A program made the position numbers and the translations under genes. Shown piece after piece: positions 42,430 through 50,337 of a stretch of 64,000 bases of DNA. Position 1 is the first letter of the stretch; every line of letters begins with the position of its first letter. The notes beneath the pieces were generated by a model, which was not told the origin of the DNA, did no database searches, and saw only the letters and a program-made list of their open reading frames with translations. The DNA is taken from contig NZ_QORW01000003.1 of the NCBI RefSeq assembly GCF_003574735.1, positions 62,001-126,000 of the forward strand. The letters run 5' to 3'. Source of the stretch: Dongia deserti. GTDB taxonomy: Bacteria > Pseudomonadota > Alphaproteobacteria > Dongiales > Dongiaceae.

Positions 42430-43338
42430 ATGCGCAAGCCGCTACGCAAGGCGATCTTTCCGGTCGGCGGGTTGGGGACGCGGTTCTTGCCGGCGACCAA
42501 GGCGATGCCGAAGGAGATGCTCCCCGTGGTGGACAAGCCGCTGATCCAGTATGCGGTGGAGGAAGCGCGCGCCGCGGGCATCGAGGAGATGATCTTCGTG
42601 ACGGGCCGGGGCAAGAGCGCGATCGAGGATCACTTCGACTATTCCTACGAGCTGCAGGATCTGCTGAAGGAGCGGAACAAGGACGCCGAGCTGGCGATGA
42701 TCGACAATTTGCTGCCGAACCCGGGGGAGTTCGCCTATGTGCGCCAGCAGGAGGCGCGGGGCTTGGGCCACGCGGTCTGGTGCGCCCGCAACCTGGTCGG
42801 CAACGAGCCGTTTGCGGTGCTGCTGGCCGACGATCTGGTGCAGGCCAAGACACCGTGCCTGAAGCAGATGGTGGAGGTCTACAACGAGGTCGGCGGCAAC
42901 GTCGTCGCGGTGATGGACGTGCCGAAGGCGCACACCGACCGCTATGGCATCCTGAAGACCGGCAAGGAAAGCGGCCGCCTGGTGGAAGCGGCTGGGCTGG
43001 TCGAGAAGCCGAAGCCGGACGTGGCGCCGTCGACGCTCTCGATCATCGGGCGCTACATCCTGCAGCCGGACGTGTTTGCGCATCTCGACCAGCAGACGCC
43101 GGGTGCGGGCGGCGAGATCCAGCTGACCGACGCGATGGCCAAGATGTGCGGCCGCGGGCGGTTCCACGGCTACCGCTTCGAAGGGCGGCGTTTCGATTGC
43201 GGCGACAAGGCCGGCTTCATCGAGGCCAACATCGCCTATGCCCTCAATCACCCGAAGATCGGTGGCAGGATCCGCGACGCCGTGCTCGACTTCGCCGAGC
43301 AGCAGGTGAAGGTGGCGCGTCCCGAGGCCGCCGAGTAA
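42430..43338 (+). CDS. galU: UTP-glucose-1-phosphate uridylyltransferase
   Basis: Makes UDP-glucose from UTP and glucose 1-phosphate for polysaccharide and glycolipid synthesis. The 302-residue protein has the N-terminal nucleotide-binding motif VGGLGTRFLPATKAMPKEML, the VDKPLIQYAVEEA block, FAVLLADDLV with the metal Asp, and VEKPKPDVAPS. AGAGGTG precedes ATG 42430. It is convergent with the pxpC homologue with no spacer at all (stops at 43336-43338 and 43339-43341). Confidence 0.97.
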   Translation: MRKPLRKAIFPVGGLGTRFLPATKAMPKEMLPVVDKPLIQYAVEEARAAGIEEMIFVTGRGKSAIEDHFDYSYELQDLLKERNKDAELAMIDNLLPNPGEFAYVRQQEARGLGHAVWCARNLVGNEPFAVLLADDLVQAKTPCLKQMVEVYNEVGGNVVAVMDVPKAHTDRYGILKTGKESGRLVEAAGLVEKPKPDVAPSTLSIIGRYILQPDVFAHLDQQTPGAGGEIQLTDAMAKMCGRGRFHGYRFEGRRFDCGDKAGFIEANIAYALNHPKIGGRIRDAVLDFAEQQVKVARPEAAE

Positions 43339-44313
43339 TCAGCTCAGCGCAGTTCGGACTTTATCCAGCATGGCGGCGCGGTCGCGGCGCGCCGCCAAAG
43401 CCGTCTTCATGTCCACCGCGACGAACTTGCTCGGCGTGTGCGGTTGCAGCTGCCCGATCAGGTCCATGTCGGCGGAAATGATCGTGCCCACCATGAAATA
43501 GCCGCCGCCCGACACCGCGTCGCGATGCAGCACGATGGGCTCGGTACCTCCTGGAATCTGGATCGAGCCGTAGGGATAGCAGGCATCGACGATGTTCGAG
43601 GGGTCTGAGCCGGCGCCGAAGGGTGGCGTGCGTGGCACGAATTCCAGCGGTTTGCCGCCTTTGAAACGATAGCCGATGCGGTCCGCCTCGAGCGCCACCT
43701 TCCAGACGTCCTCGAAGAACTGGTTGCCCGCCGCATCGGTGATGCGATGCCAATAGAGACCCGTCAGCACGCGCAGCTCCGCAATGTTGGTGGGGCCACG
43801 GCGCAGAGCGGCAGGAACGGATAGGCCTTCCTTGACGGATTTCGAGATCGCGCCGACCGGCAATTGATCGCCAGCCTGCAACTTGCGCCCTTCGTGGCCG
43901 CCCAGCGCACCCAGCGCATAGGTCGAGCGGCTGCCCAGCACCACTGGCACGTCGACCCCACCGGAGATCGCGATGTAGGCGCGCGCGCCCTTCTTGAGGA
44001 AATCGAAGGAGAGCACCTGCCCCGCCTTGACACGGAAGCTGGCCCAGGTTTCGCGCAGCTCGCCATCTACCTTCGGCGGCAGTTCCGCGCCGGTGACGGC
44101 GACCATCGCGTCGGACGTGAACTCCAGCTCCGGTCCCATGAACACGGCCTCGAGCACGGCCGCGCCTTCGTCATTGCCGACCAGCATATTGGCGGCGCGC
44201 AAGGCGAAGCGGTCCATGGCGCCGGAGAGCGGGATGCCGAGATGGTAATAGCCCGGCCGGCCGAGATCCTGGACCGTGGTGGCGAGGCCGGGAACGTTGA
44301 CCTTAATTGCCAT
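43339..44313 (-). CDS. pxpC: 5-oxoprolinase subunit C/AHS2-family biotin-dependent carboxyltransferase domain protein
   Basis: The 324-residue protein belongs to the KipA/PxpC (AHS2) family, which also forms half of the urea carboxylase carboxyltransferase domain. The signature VPGLATTVQDLGRPGYYHLG is followed by IPLSGAMDRFALRAANMLVG, then AISGGVDVPVVLGSRSTYAL and SDPSNI near the C-terminal part. ATG 44313 lies inside the end of pxpB (11-base overlap). It is the last gene of the cluster. Together with PxpB and the biotin proteins it may move a carboxyl group to, or open, a cyclic amide. Confidence 0.82.
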   Translation of the reverse strand: MAIKVNVPGLATTVQDLGRPGYYHLGIPLSGAMDRFALRAANMLVGNDEGAAVLEAVFMGPELEFTSDAMVAVTGAELPPKVDGELRETWASFRVKAGQVLSFDFLKKGARAYIAISGGVDVPVVLGSRSTYALGALGGHEGRKLQAGDQLPVGAISKSVKEGLSVPAALRRGPTNIAELRVLTGLYWHRITDAAGNQFFEDVWKVALEADRIGYRFKGGKPLEFVPRTPPFGAGSDPSNIVDACYPYGSIQIPGGTEPIVLHRDAVSGGGYFMVGTIISADMDLIGQLQPHTPSKFVAVDMKTALAARRDRAAMLDKVRTALS

Positions 44314-45178
44314 TGAGGGCCCCCTCGAGCTTATGGTTGTAGCCGTCGATGTCCTTGTGGAACTCATCGAGCGAGAACGTGACATCCCGCATACGCGGCG
44401 CGAACTTGCCGGCTTCGACGTCGGCGACCGTGGCGTCATAGGCGACGCGGTCGATCGGCTTCCACTTCACGATGTCGCCGGGCCGGAAGAACACCATGAA
44501 GTCGCGCAGATACTTGATCTCTTGCTTCGGGTCATAGATCGGCATGGGCGTGATGCCGAACATCTGGTAGCCGCCCGCGCCACGGACCGAATAGATGCAG
44601 CCGAAGCAGCCACCATGGCCGACCGTCAGCTTGGGCGTGTCGGTGCGAGGTCGCAGATATTTCGGCACTTCGATCTGCCGCTTGCGGTCGACCATCTGAT
44701 AGAGGAAGGGCAGACCGGCGACGAAACCCACCATGGAGACGAACCAGGGCGAGCCGGAATGCGCCTTGATGAAGCCGTCGATGCCACTGAGATTGTTGAT
44801 ACGCGCGGCATATTCGATGTCGGTGCTCTTCGGGTCCTGGTGCCGCTCGCGGAACCGCATCAAAGTCTCGTGGGTCCAGGGGTCGTTATAGAAGACAGGA
44901 ATCTCGATGATGCGCGTCTTCAGGCTATGGTCCGCCTTCTCGGCGTTCTGCTCCAGGCGCTTCAATTCTCTCAGCATGTCGTCGGGGCTAATCACGTCCG
45001 GATCGAACTTGATCTGGAACGAGGCGTTAGCCGGGCAGATCTCCGTGACACCTTTGATCTTGGAGTCGCGCACGGCATTGGTCATCGAGAGGGTCTTGAA
45101 AAAGGCCTCCAGCGACATCTCCTCGCTCACCTCGACGAAGATGTGCTCATCACCGCCAAACGAATATCGACTGCTCAT
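44303..45178 (-). CDS. pxpB: 5-oxoprolinase subunit B/AHS1-family protein, long divergent form
   Basis: KipI/PxpB (AHS1) family, 291 residues against the usual 220-250. The AHS1 core is recognisable in GFVAGLPFLYQM (usually PGFPYL), GGCFGCIYSVRGAGGYQMFG and ITPMPIYDP. The usual PRxxPR and GSVGIA segments are altered to PRTDTP and TVGHGG, and there is an extra helical insertion near 110-140. It overlaps accC by four bases (ATGA) and pxpC by 11. It probably works as a complex with PxpC. The divergence suggests a substrate other than 5-oxoproline. Confidence 0.78.
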   Translation of the reverse strand: MSSRYSFGGDEHIFVEVSEEMSLEAFFKTLSMTNAVRDSKIKGVTEICPANASFQIKFDPDVISPDDMLRELKRLEQNAEKADHSLKTRIIEIPVFYNDPWTHETLMRFRERHQDPKSTDIEYAARINNLSGIDGFIKAHSGSPWFVSMVGFVAGLPFLYQMVDRKRQIEVPKYLRPRTDTPKLTVGHGGCFGCIYSVRGAGGYQMFGITPMPIYDPKQEIKYLRDFMVFFRPGDIVKWKPIDRVAYDATVADVEAGKFAPRMRDVTFSLDEFHKDIDGYNHKLEGALNGN

Positions 45179-46575
45179 GTCGCTGCCACCTCCCTCGCCT
45201 CAACGGTCCCGGCTTCCGCCAGGCGCGATGCATTCTGTTCCAGCCAGCGTTCCAGCCAGCGCGTATCGAACCGTCCCGCCGCGACCTCCGGATCCGCCGC
45301 CAGCACCTGATGCAGCACCTTGGTGGTGCGCACGCCGACGACTTCCAGCTCCGCCAGGGCCCGTTTGAGGCGCACGAGTGCGGCCTCGCGCGTCTCGTCC
45401 CACACGATCAGCTTGCCCAGCAGAGAATCATAGAATGGCGGAATCGTGTAGCCGGCGTAGAGCATGGAATCGAACCGCACGCCATTTCCGCCGGGCACGC
45501 GCAAGTCGCTGACGGTGCCCGGCGCCGGCGCGAAATCGCGCGCCGGGTCTTCGGCATTGATGCGCACCTCGATGGCATGGCCGGCTCGGCGCACATCCTC
45601 TTGGGCGATGCGCAGCATCTCGCCGTCGGCGACCCGGATCATCTCGCGCACCAGGTCGATGCCGGTGATGAACTCGGTCACCGGGTGCTCTACCTGGATA
45701 CGGGTGTTCATCTCGATGAAATAGAACTCGTGCGTCTCATCGTCATAGAGATACTCGATCGTGCCGGCACCGCGATAATGCACCGCTTCTGCCAATGCCA
45801 CCGCGGAGGCGCAGAGCTTCTGGCGGATGTCGTCGGGAAGGACCGGCGACGGCGCCTCCTCCCACACCTTCTGCCGCCGGCGCTGCAGCGAGCATTCGCG
45901 CTCGAAGCAATGGATGACGCGCTCGCCATCGCCCAGGACCTGGACCTCGATATGGCGCGCGCGTTCGATCACCTTTTCCAGGTAGAGCCCGCCGTCGCCG
46001 AAGGCAGCCTGCGCCTCGGCGCTGGCCTGGGGCATCAGGCGCTCGAATTCCTCGAGATTATTCGCGATGCGAATGCCCCGCCCCCCACCGCCGGCCGCCG
46101 CCTTGATCATGATGGGAAAGCCGGTCGACTTGGCGATAGCAAGGGCTGCTTCAGGGTCATCCACGCGCCCCGTGCTGCCCGGCACAGTTGGCACGCCGGC
46201 GGCCATCGCGGCCTTGCGCGCGGCGACCTTGTCGCCCATCAGGCGGATGGAGTCGGCGCTCGGCCCGATGAAGACAAGTCCGAGATCCGCAACGGCATCG
46301 GCGAACGCCGCATTCTCCGCCAGGAAGCCGTAGCCGGGATGCACGGCATCGGCGTCACTGCGCCGCGCAGCATCCAGGATGGCAGGGACGTTGAGATAGG
46401 ACTTGGCAGCCTGGGGCGGGCCGATCAGCACCGCCTCGTCCGCCAGCTTCACGGCGAGCGAGTCCACGTCGGCCTGGCTGTAGACCTGGATGGTGTGGAT
46501 GCCGAGCTCGCGCGCCGCGCGGATGATGCGGACCGCGATCTCGCCGCGATTAGCGATGAGCAGACGCTTGATCAA
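45175..46575 (-). CDS. accC: Biotin carboxylase subunit (AccC-type)
   Basis: ATP-grasp enzyme that carboxylates biotin on a carrier protein. Over 466 residues: LLIANRGEIAVRIIRAAREL, the GVPTVPGSTG segment, the glycine-rich ATP loop KAAAGGGGRGIRIA, ERECSLQRRRQKV and EMNTRIQVEHPVTE with catalytic residues. The start is TTG 46575, overlapping the carrier gene stop by four bases. Its location between a carrier and PxpB/PxpC homologues, away from fatty-acid genes, indicates a dedicated catabolic carboxylase rather than the housekeeping acetyl-CoA carboxylase. Confidence 0.93.
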   Translation of the reverse strand: MIKRLLIANRGEIAVRIIRAARELGIHTIQVYSQADVDSLAVKLADEAVLIGPPQAAKSYLNVPAILDAARRSDADAVHPGYGFLAENAAFADAVADLGLVFIGPSADSIRLMGDKVAARKAAMAAGVPTVPGSTGRVDDPEAALAIAKSTGFPIMIKAAAGGGGRGIRIANNLEEFERLMPQASAEAQAAFGDGGLYLEKVIERARHIEVQVLGDGERVIHCFERECSLQRRRQKVWEEAPSPVLPDDIRQKLCASAVALAEAVHYRGAGTIEYLYDDETHEFYFIEMNTRIQVEHPVTEFITGIDLVREMIRVADGEMLRIAQEDVRRAGHAIEVRINAEDPARDFAPAPGTVSDLRVPGGNGVRFDSMLYAGYTIPPFYDSLLGKLIVWDETREAALVRLKRALAELEVVGVRTTKVLHQVLAADPEVAAGRFDTRWLERWLEQNASRLAEAGTVEAREVAAT

Positions 46576-46820
46576 GATTCAGCCTCGATTTCGGCCAAGG
46601 GCTGGCCGGCCATCACCGCATCCTCGTTCTCGACCAGGAACTTCACGAGCTTGCCGGCAATGTCGGCTTTCACCTCGTTGAAGCTCTTCATCACCTCGAC
46701 TAGGCCGATCACTTCGCCCGCTGCAATCCTCTCGCCGTCGGACTTGTAGGGCGGCTTGTCCGGAGCCGGTTTGCGATAGAAGGTGCCGGGAAGCGGCGAA
46801 AGGATCTGCTTGGTCGCCAT
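46572..46820 (-). CDS. accB: Short biotin carboxyl carrier protein
   Basis: Only 82 residues, a single biotinyl/lipoyl domain without the long N-terminal linker of housekeeping BCCP (about 150 residues). The biotin-accepting lysine lies in EVMKSFNEV, and LSPLPGTFYRKPAPDKPPYK gives the usual first strand. It is coupled to the biotin carboxylase by a four-base overlap. GGAGACTTGTAAA precedes ATG 46820. It presumably shuttles carboxybiotin between AccC and the PxpB/PxpC carboxyltransferase-like pair. Confidence 0.92.
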   Translation of the reverse strand: MATKQILSPLPGTFYRKPAPDKPPYKSDGERIAAGEVIGLVEVMKSFNEVKADIAGKLVKFLVENEDAVMAGQPLAEIEAES

Positions 46821-46869
46821 TTTACAAGTCTCCAGTTCCCTGTTCGTACAGTTCGCGTCGCCCTCAGTT

Positions 46870-46970
46870 CGTCATCCTCGTGCTTGGCACGAGGATCCAC
46901 GAGTTTGCGTCATCAGCGTTTTCATGCCCAGCGAAACTCGTGGATGGTCGGGCCACGCCCGATCATGACG
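46870..46970. repeat. Triple-hairpin palindromic repeat, copy 2
   Basis: Between pxpA and accB, inside the cluster. Outer arms CGTCAT (46870-46875) and ATGACG (46965-46970). Stem A is TCCTCGTGC-TTG-GCACGAGGA (46875-46895); the middle stem TCCACGAGTTT/AAACTCGTGGA (46896-46944) is perfect; stem C is TCGGGC-CAC-GCCCGA (46948-46962). The layout is the same as at 16005-16095 but the stem sequences differ. As RNA it would form a three-arm structure within the operon message. Confidence 0.78.
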
Positions 46971-46985
46971 ATAGAATAAGTCACT

Positions 46986-47714
46986 TCATGCGGCGTCCAT
47001 ATACGGCTTCACCGCTTCCTTCACCGCAGACGCGATGGCAACGGCGTTGGGCGTGTCCGAGTGAACGCAGATCGCGTCGGCGCCGACTGCGATGTCCTTG
47101 CCGCCCACCGACTTGGTCTTGTGCTCCCTGATCGCGCGCACGCAGCGCGCGGCTGCCTCCGCCGGGTCCTTGGCCTCATGCTCGCGGGTGATGATGAGGT
47201 TGCCGTCGTCGGCATAGTCGAGGTCCGCATAGAACTCGGAGATCATCTTGAAGCCACGCTCGGTGTAGATCTTCTCATGCAGCGTGCCGGCCATGCCCAT
47301 CAACGGGACCTTGTAGACCGCCGCCGCGTCGCAGATCGCGTGCGCCACATGCTCTTGCCGCGCCGCCATTCCGTAAAGTGCGCCGTGCGGCTTGATGTGG
47401 TTGAGCGGCATGCCTTCAGCATCGAGGAACGCCTTGAGCGCGCCGACCTGATAGAGGATGCAGTTGGCGAGCTCCTCGCGGCTCATCTTCATCTCCCGCC
47501 GGCCGAAACCCTGAAGGTCGGGCAACGAGGGATGCGCGCCGACCTTGACGCCGAACTTCTTGGCGCGGCGCACCGTCAGGCGCATATGGTTGAAATCCGA
47601 GCCATGAAATCCGCAAGCAACGTTGGCGACGGAGATGTAAGGCATGATCGCCTCGTCGTCGCCCATGCGGTAGAGGCCGAAGCTCTCACCCATGTCGCAA
47701 TTGATGACAGCCAT
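46986..47714 (-). CDS. pxpA: LamB/YcsF family protein (5-oxoprolinase subunit A type)
   Basis: The 242-residue protein is a clear LamB/YcsF member: MAVINCDMGESFGLYRMGDD at the start, ANVACGFHGSDFNHM, GAHPSLPDLQGFGRREM and HIKPHGALY, with Asp, Glu and His residues expected at the active site of this deformed TIM barrel. PxpA supplies the hydrolytic part of ATP-dependent 5-oxoprolinase. ATG 47714 has GGAGGA seven bases upstream; the longer in-frame ORF reads through the permease gene in the wrong frame. It lies just after the ABC permease and before the repeat and biotin genes. Confidence 0.9.
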   Translation of the reverse strand: MAVINCDMGESFGLYRMGDDEAIMPYISVANVACGFHGSDFNHMRLTVRRAKKFGVKVGAHPSLPDLQGFGRREMKMSREELANCILYQVGALKAFLDAEGMPLNHIKPHGALYGMAARQEHVAHAICDAAAVYKVPLMGMAGTLHEKIYTERGFKMISEFYADLDYADDGNLIITREHEAKDPAEAAARCVRAIREHKTKSVGGKDIAVGADAICVHSDTPNAVAIASAVKEAVKPYMDAA

Positions 47715-47737
47715 GGCAATTCCTCCACTCGTGATTT

Positions 47738-48760
47738 CTAGTCCTTGGTCCGCGCGCTGAGCCGCCGCCTGAACTCGTCCGCCACCGCGGCGAAGATGAG
47801 GATGAGGCCCGTCACGCCGATCTGGAGATAAGAACTGACGCCGGAGACATTCATTCCATTCTCCACCACGCCGAAGAACAGGGCGCCCAGCACGACATAG
47901 GGCACCTTGCCCGTACCGCCGCGCAGCGAGACACCGGCGATGACGCAGGCCGCGATCGATTGCAGCGGCATCGACGTTCCAATATTGGCTTCGCCCGTCT
48001 CCATGCGCGCCGTGAGCAACAGCCCCGCAATGCTGGTCAGGGCCGCGCAGATGGCATAGGCCAGGAACAAGGTGCGCCGTGTGTTGACACCAGAGAGCGC
48101 CGCCGCCTTGATGTTGCCGCCGACGGCATAGAAATGCCGCCCGAACCGCGTCCAGGTCATCAGGAGATAGACCGCGATGAACAGGACCAGCGCAACCCAG
48201 ACCGGCGCCTTCAGGCCGAGGAACCCGCCGCTGCCGAAGGTGTCCGCGAACTCGTATGGAATGCCGCGCACCGGCATGCCGGCGGTGAGATAGAGCGCGG
48301 CACAGAACCCGACCGATGCCATGCCGAGGGTCATGATGAATGGCGAGACACTGAGCAGTGCCACGCCCAGGCCATTGATGATGCCCACCGAAAGACCGCA
48401 CGCGAAGCCGACGACCACGCCGCCGCCGATGGCGAGCCAGGGCGCATCGGGATTGCCGGCCGCGATGCCGGACATGGCGAGCGCGCTGGTGACGGAGGTG
48501 ACGGCAAGCGTGGACCCGACGGAGAGATCGAAGCCGGCGGTCACCATCACCACCATCTGCCCCAAGGCCACGATGGTGAGGTAGGAGCTCTGGCGCAGCA
48601 CGTTGGCGATATTGTTGAAGGACAGGAAATAGTCCGACATGAACGAAAACAGGACGACGGCAACAACCAGCAGGATCGGCAGTACCCCGACTGCGACGAA
48701 GATCTGCTGCAGCTTCTGCTCATAGCCCTGAGCCTGGCGTTCCATCACGCGCTCCGCCAT
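47738..48760 (-). CDS. ABC importer permease, RbsC/sugar-type
   Basis: A 340-residue inner-membrane permease with about nine helices. TAGFDLSVGSTLAVTSVTSA, FIMTLGMASVGFCAALYL and the loop GGNIKAAALSGVNTRRTLF (EAA-like contact to the ATPase) are characteristic of the carbohydrate-uptake CUT2/RbsC family. ATG 48760 overlaps the ATPase stop (ATGA). One permease gene implies a homodimer. With the TorT-like binding protein the ligand need not be a sugar. Confidence 0.92.
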   Translation of the reverse strand: MAERVMERQAQGYEQKLQQIFVAVGVLPILLVVAVVLFSFMSDYFLSFNNIANVLRQSSYLTIVALGQMVVMVTAGFDLSVGSTLAVTSVTSALAMSGIAAGNPDAPWLAIGGGVVVGFACGLSVGIINGLGVALLSVSPFIMTLGMASVGFCAALYLTAGMPVRGIPYEFADTFGSGGFLGLKAPVWVALVLFIAVYLLMTWTRFGRHFYAVGGNIKAAALSGVNTRRTLFLAYAICAALTSIAGLLLTARMETGEANIGTSMPLQSIAACVIAGVSLRGGTGKVPYVVLGALFFGVVENGMNVSGVSSYLQIGVTGLILIFAAVADEFRRRLSARTKD

Positions 48761-50328
48761 CAGGCCGCCCTCTCGAAGAAATGCGACAATACCCTGTCCT
48801 CCGTGATCTGTCCTTCCTGCAACTCCACCTGCACATGGCCGCGGAACATGACATAGGCGCGGTTGCACAAATGCAGGATCTCCGGCAGGTCGGAGGAGAT
48901 CACCAGCACCGCTGCTCCGCCTTCGCACAATTGCGCGATAAGCTGATAGATCGATACGCGGGTGGACACATCGACGCCCACGGTCGGCTCGTCGAACACG
49001 AACAGCTTCACCTCGCGGGTCAGCATCTTGCCGATCAGCACTTTCTGCTGGTTGCCGCCCGAGAAGGTGCCGACATCGCGGTCGATGTCGAACGGATGCA
49101 GCTGGAGCTCGCGCGCGAGATTGGAGACGGTCTGCCGCTCCGCGCGGCGCTTCAGAAAAATGCCACTCGAGAACGCACCGAGGTGCAATGCCGGCAACGA
49201 GACGTTCTCGACCGAGGAGCGGCTCAGCACCAGGCCTTCCTTGTGGCGGTCGGGCGGCAGATAGGAGAAGCCGAGATCGAGCATCCGGCGCGGTGTCGCG
49301 CCCCTGACGTCCTGACCGGCAAAGGTCACCTTGCCCTTGGCAAGCGGCAGCAGGCCGTAACAGGCGCGCGCCACCTCCGACTTGCCGCAGCCGACCAGTC
49401 CGGCGATCCCGACGATCTCGCCCGAGCGGACCTCGATGCTGACGTCACGCACGCTACCGTCTTCGGTGCTAATTCGCTCGGCCCGCAGCACGACTTCGGC
49501 CGGCGCATATTTGACCTTAGGGAAGATCTGCGAGATCGGGCGGCCCGACATCATCTGAATGAGAGTCGTCTCGTCGGCATGGGCCGCATCCATCATGCCG
49601 ACCTTACGCCCGTCGCGCAGGACCGTCACGCGATCTGCGATGCGGCGGATTTCCGCGATGCGGTGGGTGATGTAGATGATGCCGACACCGCGCGCCTTAG
49701 CCTGCGCGATCAGCGCGAACAGGCTCTCCGTCTCGCGCTCCGTTAGCGAGGCGGTCGGTTCGTCGAGGATAAGAACGGAGAGATCGCTGCGGAAGGCCTT
49801 GGCGATCTCCACCATCTGCTGCTCGGCGCGCGACAGATACTGCACTTGCCGGTCGGCACGCAGCGGAAAGCCGAGACGTTCCAGCAACTCCTGTGCCCGC
49901 TTGATCTCACCGCCACGATCGAGCAGGCCATGCTTCGTGGGTTCCGCGCCGAGGAACAGGTTCTCCGCAACCGTCAACTGCGGCACGAGCGAGAATTCCT
50001 GGAACACGGCGGAGATGCCGCGGGCGCGGGCCTCGCGCACATTGGCCAAGGTCGCCGGCTCGCCATTGGCATAGACCTGTCCGCGCGTCGGCTGGTTGGC
50101 GCCGGCGAGAATAGAAATCAACGTCGACTTGCCGGCACCATTCTCGCCGAACAGCACATGGACCTCGCCCGGTGCCAGCTCGAAGTCCACATCGACCAGC
50201 GCATCAACGCCGGGATAGTGCTTGCAGAGACCTTCCGTCCGCAGCAACGGGAGGCCGGCGCCGCCCTTTAGGGCGGCACCGGCCGGTGCTGTGGGAGGCA
50301 CCTCTCGATACAAGCTACCGTTGGTCAC
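48760..50328 (-). CDS. ABC importer ATPase with two nucleotide-binding domains (RbsA-type)
   Basis: 522 residues with tandem ATPase domains. Domain 1 has Walker A GENGAGKST, signature LSRAEQQMVEIAKA and Walker B LSVLILDEPTASL. Domain 2 has Walker A GLVGCGKSEV, signature FSGGNQQKVLIGKML and Walker B VKLFVFDEPTVGVD. The degenerate first residues of the second Walker A are normal for RbsA. It overlaps the permease gene and starts nine bases after the binding-protein gene. Confidence 0.94.
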   Translation of the reverse strand: MTNGSLYREVPPTAPAGAALKGGAGLPLLRTEGLCKHYPGVDALVDVDFELAPGEVHVLFGENGAGKSTLISILAGANQPTRGQVYANGEPATLANVREARARGISAVFQEFSLVPQLTVAENLFLGAEPTKHGLLDRGGEIKRAQELLERLGFPLRADRQVQYLSRAEQQMVEIAKAFRSDLSVLILDEPTASLTERETESLFALIAQAKARGVGIIYITHRIAEIRRIADRVTVLRDGRKVGMMDAAHADETTLIQMMSGRPISQIFPKVKYAPAEVVLRAERISTEDGSVRDVSIEVRSGEIVGIAGLVGCGKSEVARACYGLLPLAKGKVTFAGQDVRGATPRRMLDLGFSYLPPDRHKEGLVLSRSSVENVSLPALHLGAFSSGIFLKRRAERQTVSNLARELQLHPFDIDRDVGTFSGGNQQKVLIGKMLTREVKLFVFDEPTVGVDVSTRVSIYQLIAQLCEGGAAVLVISSDLPEILHLCNRAYVMFRGHVQVELQEGQITEDRVLSHFFERAA

Positions 50329-50337
50329 GCCGTACTC

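Noticed and set aside
46986-48401. 471-codon frame joining PxpA to an upstream extension
   Set aside because: The extension is the permease gene read out of frame. The PxpA start at 47714 has a good ribosome binding site and matches the family.
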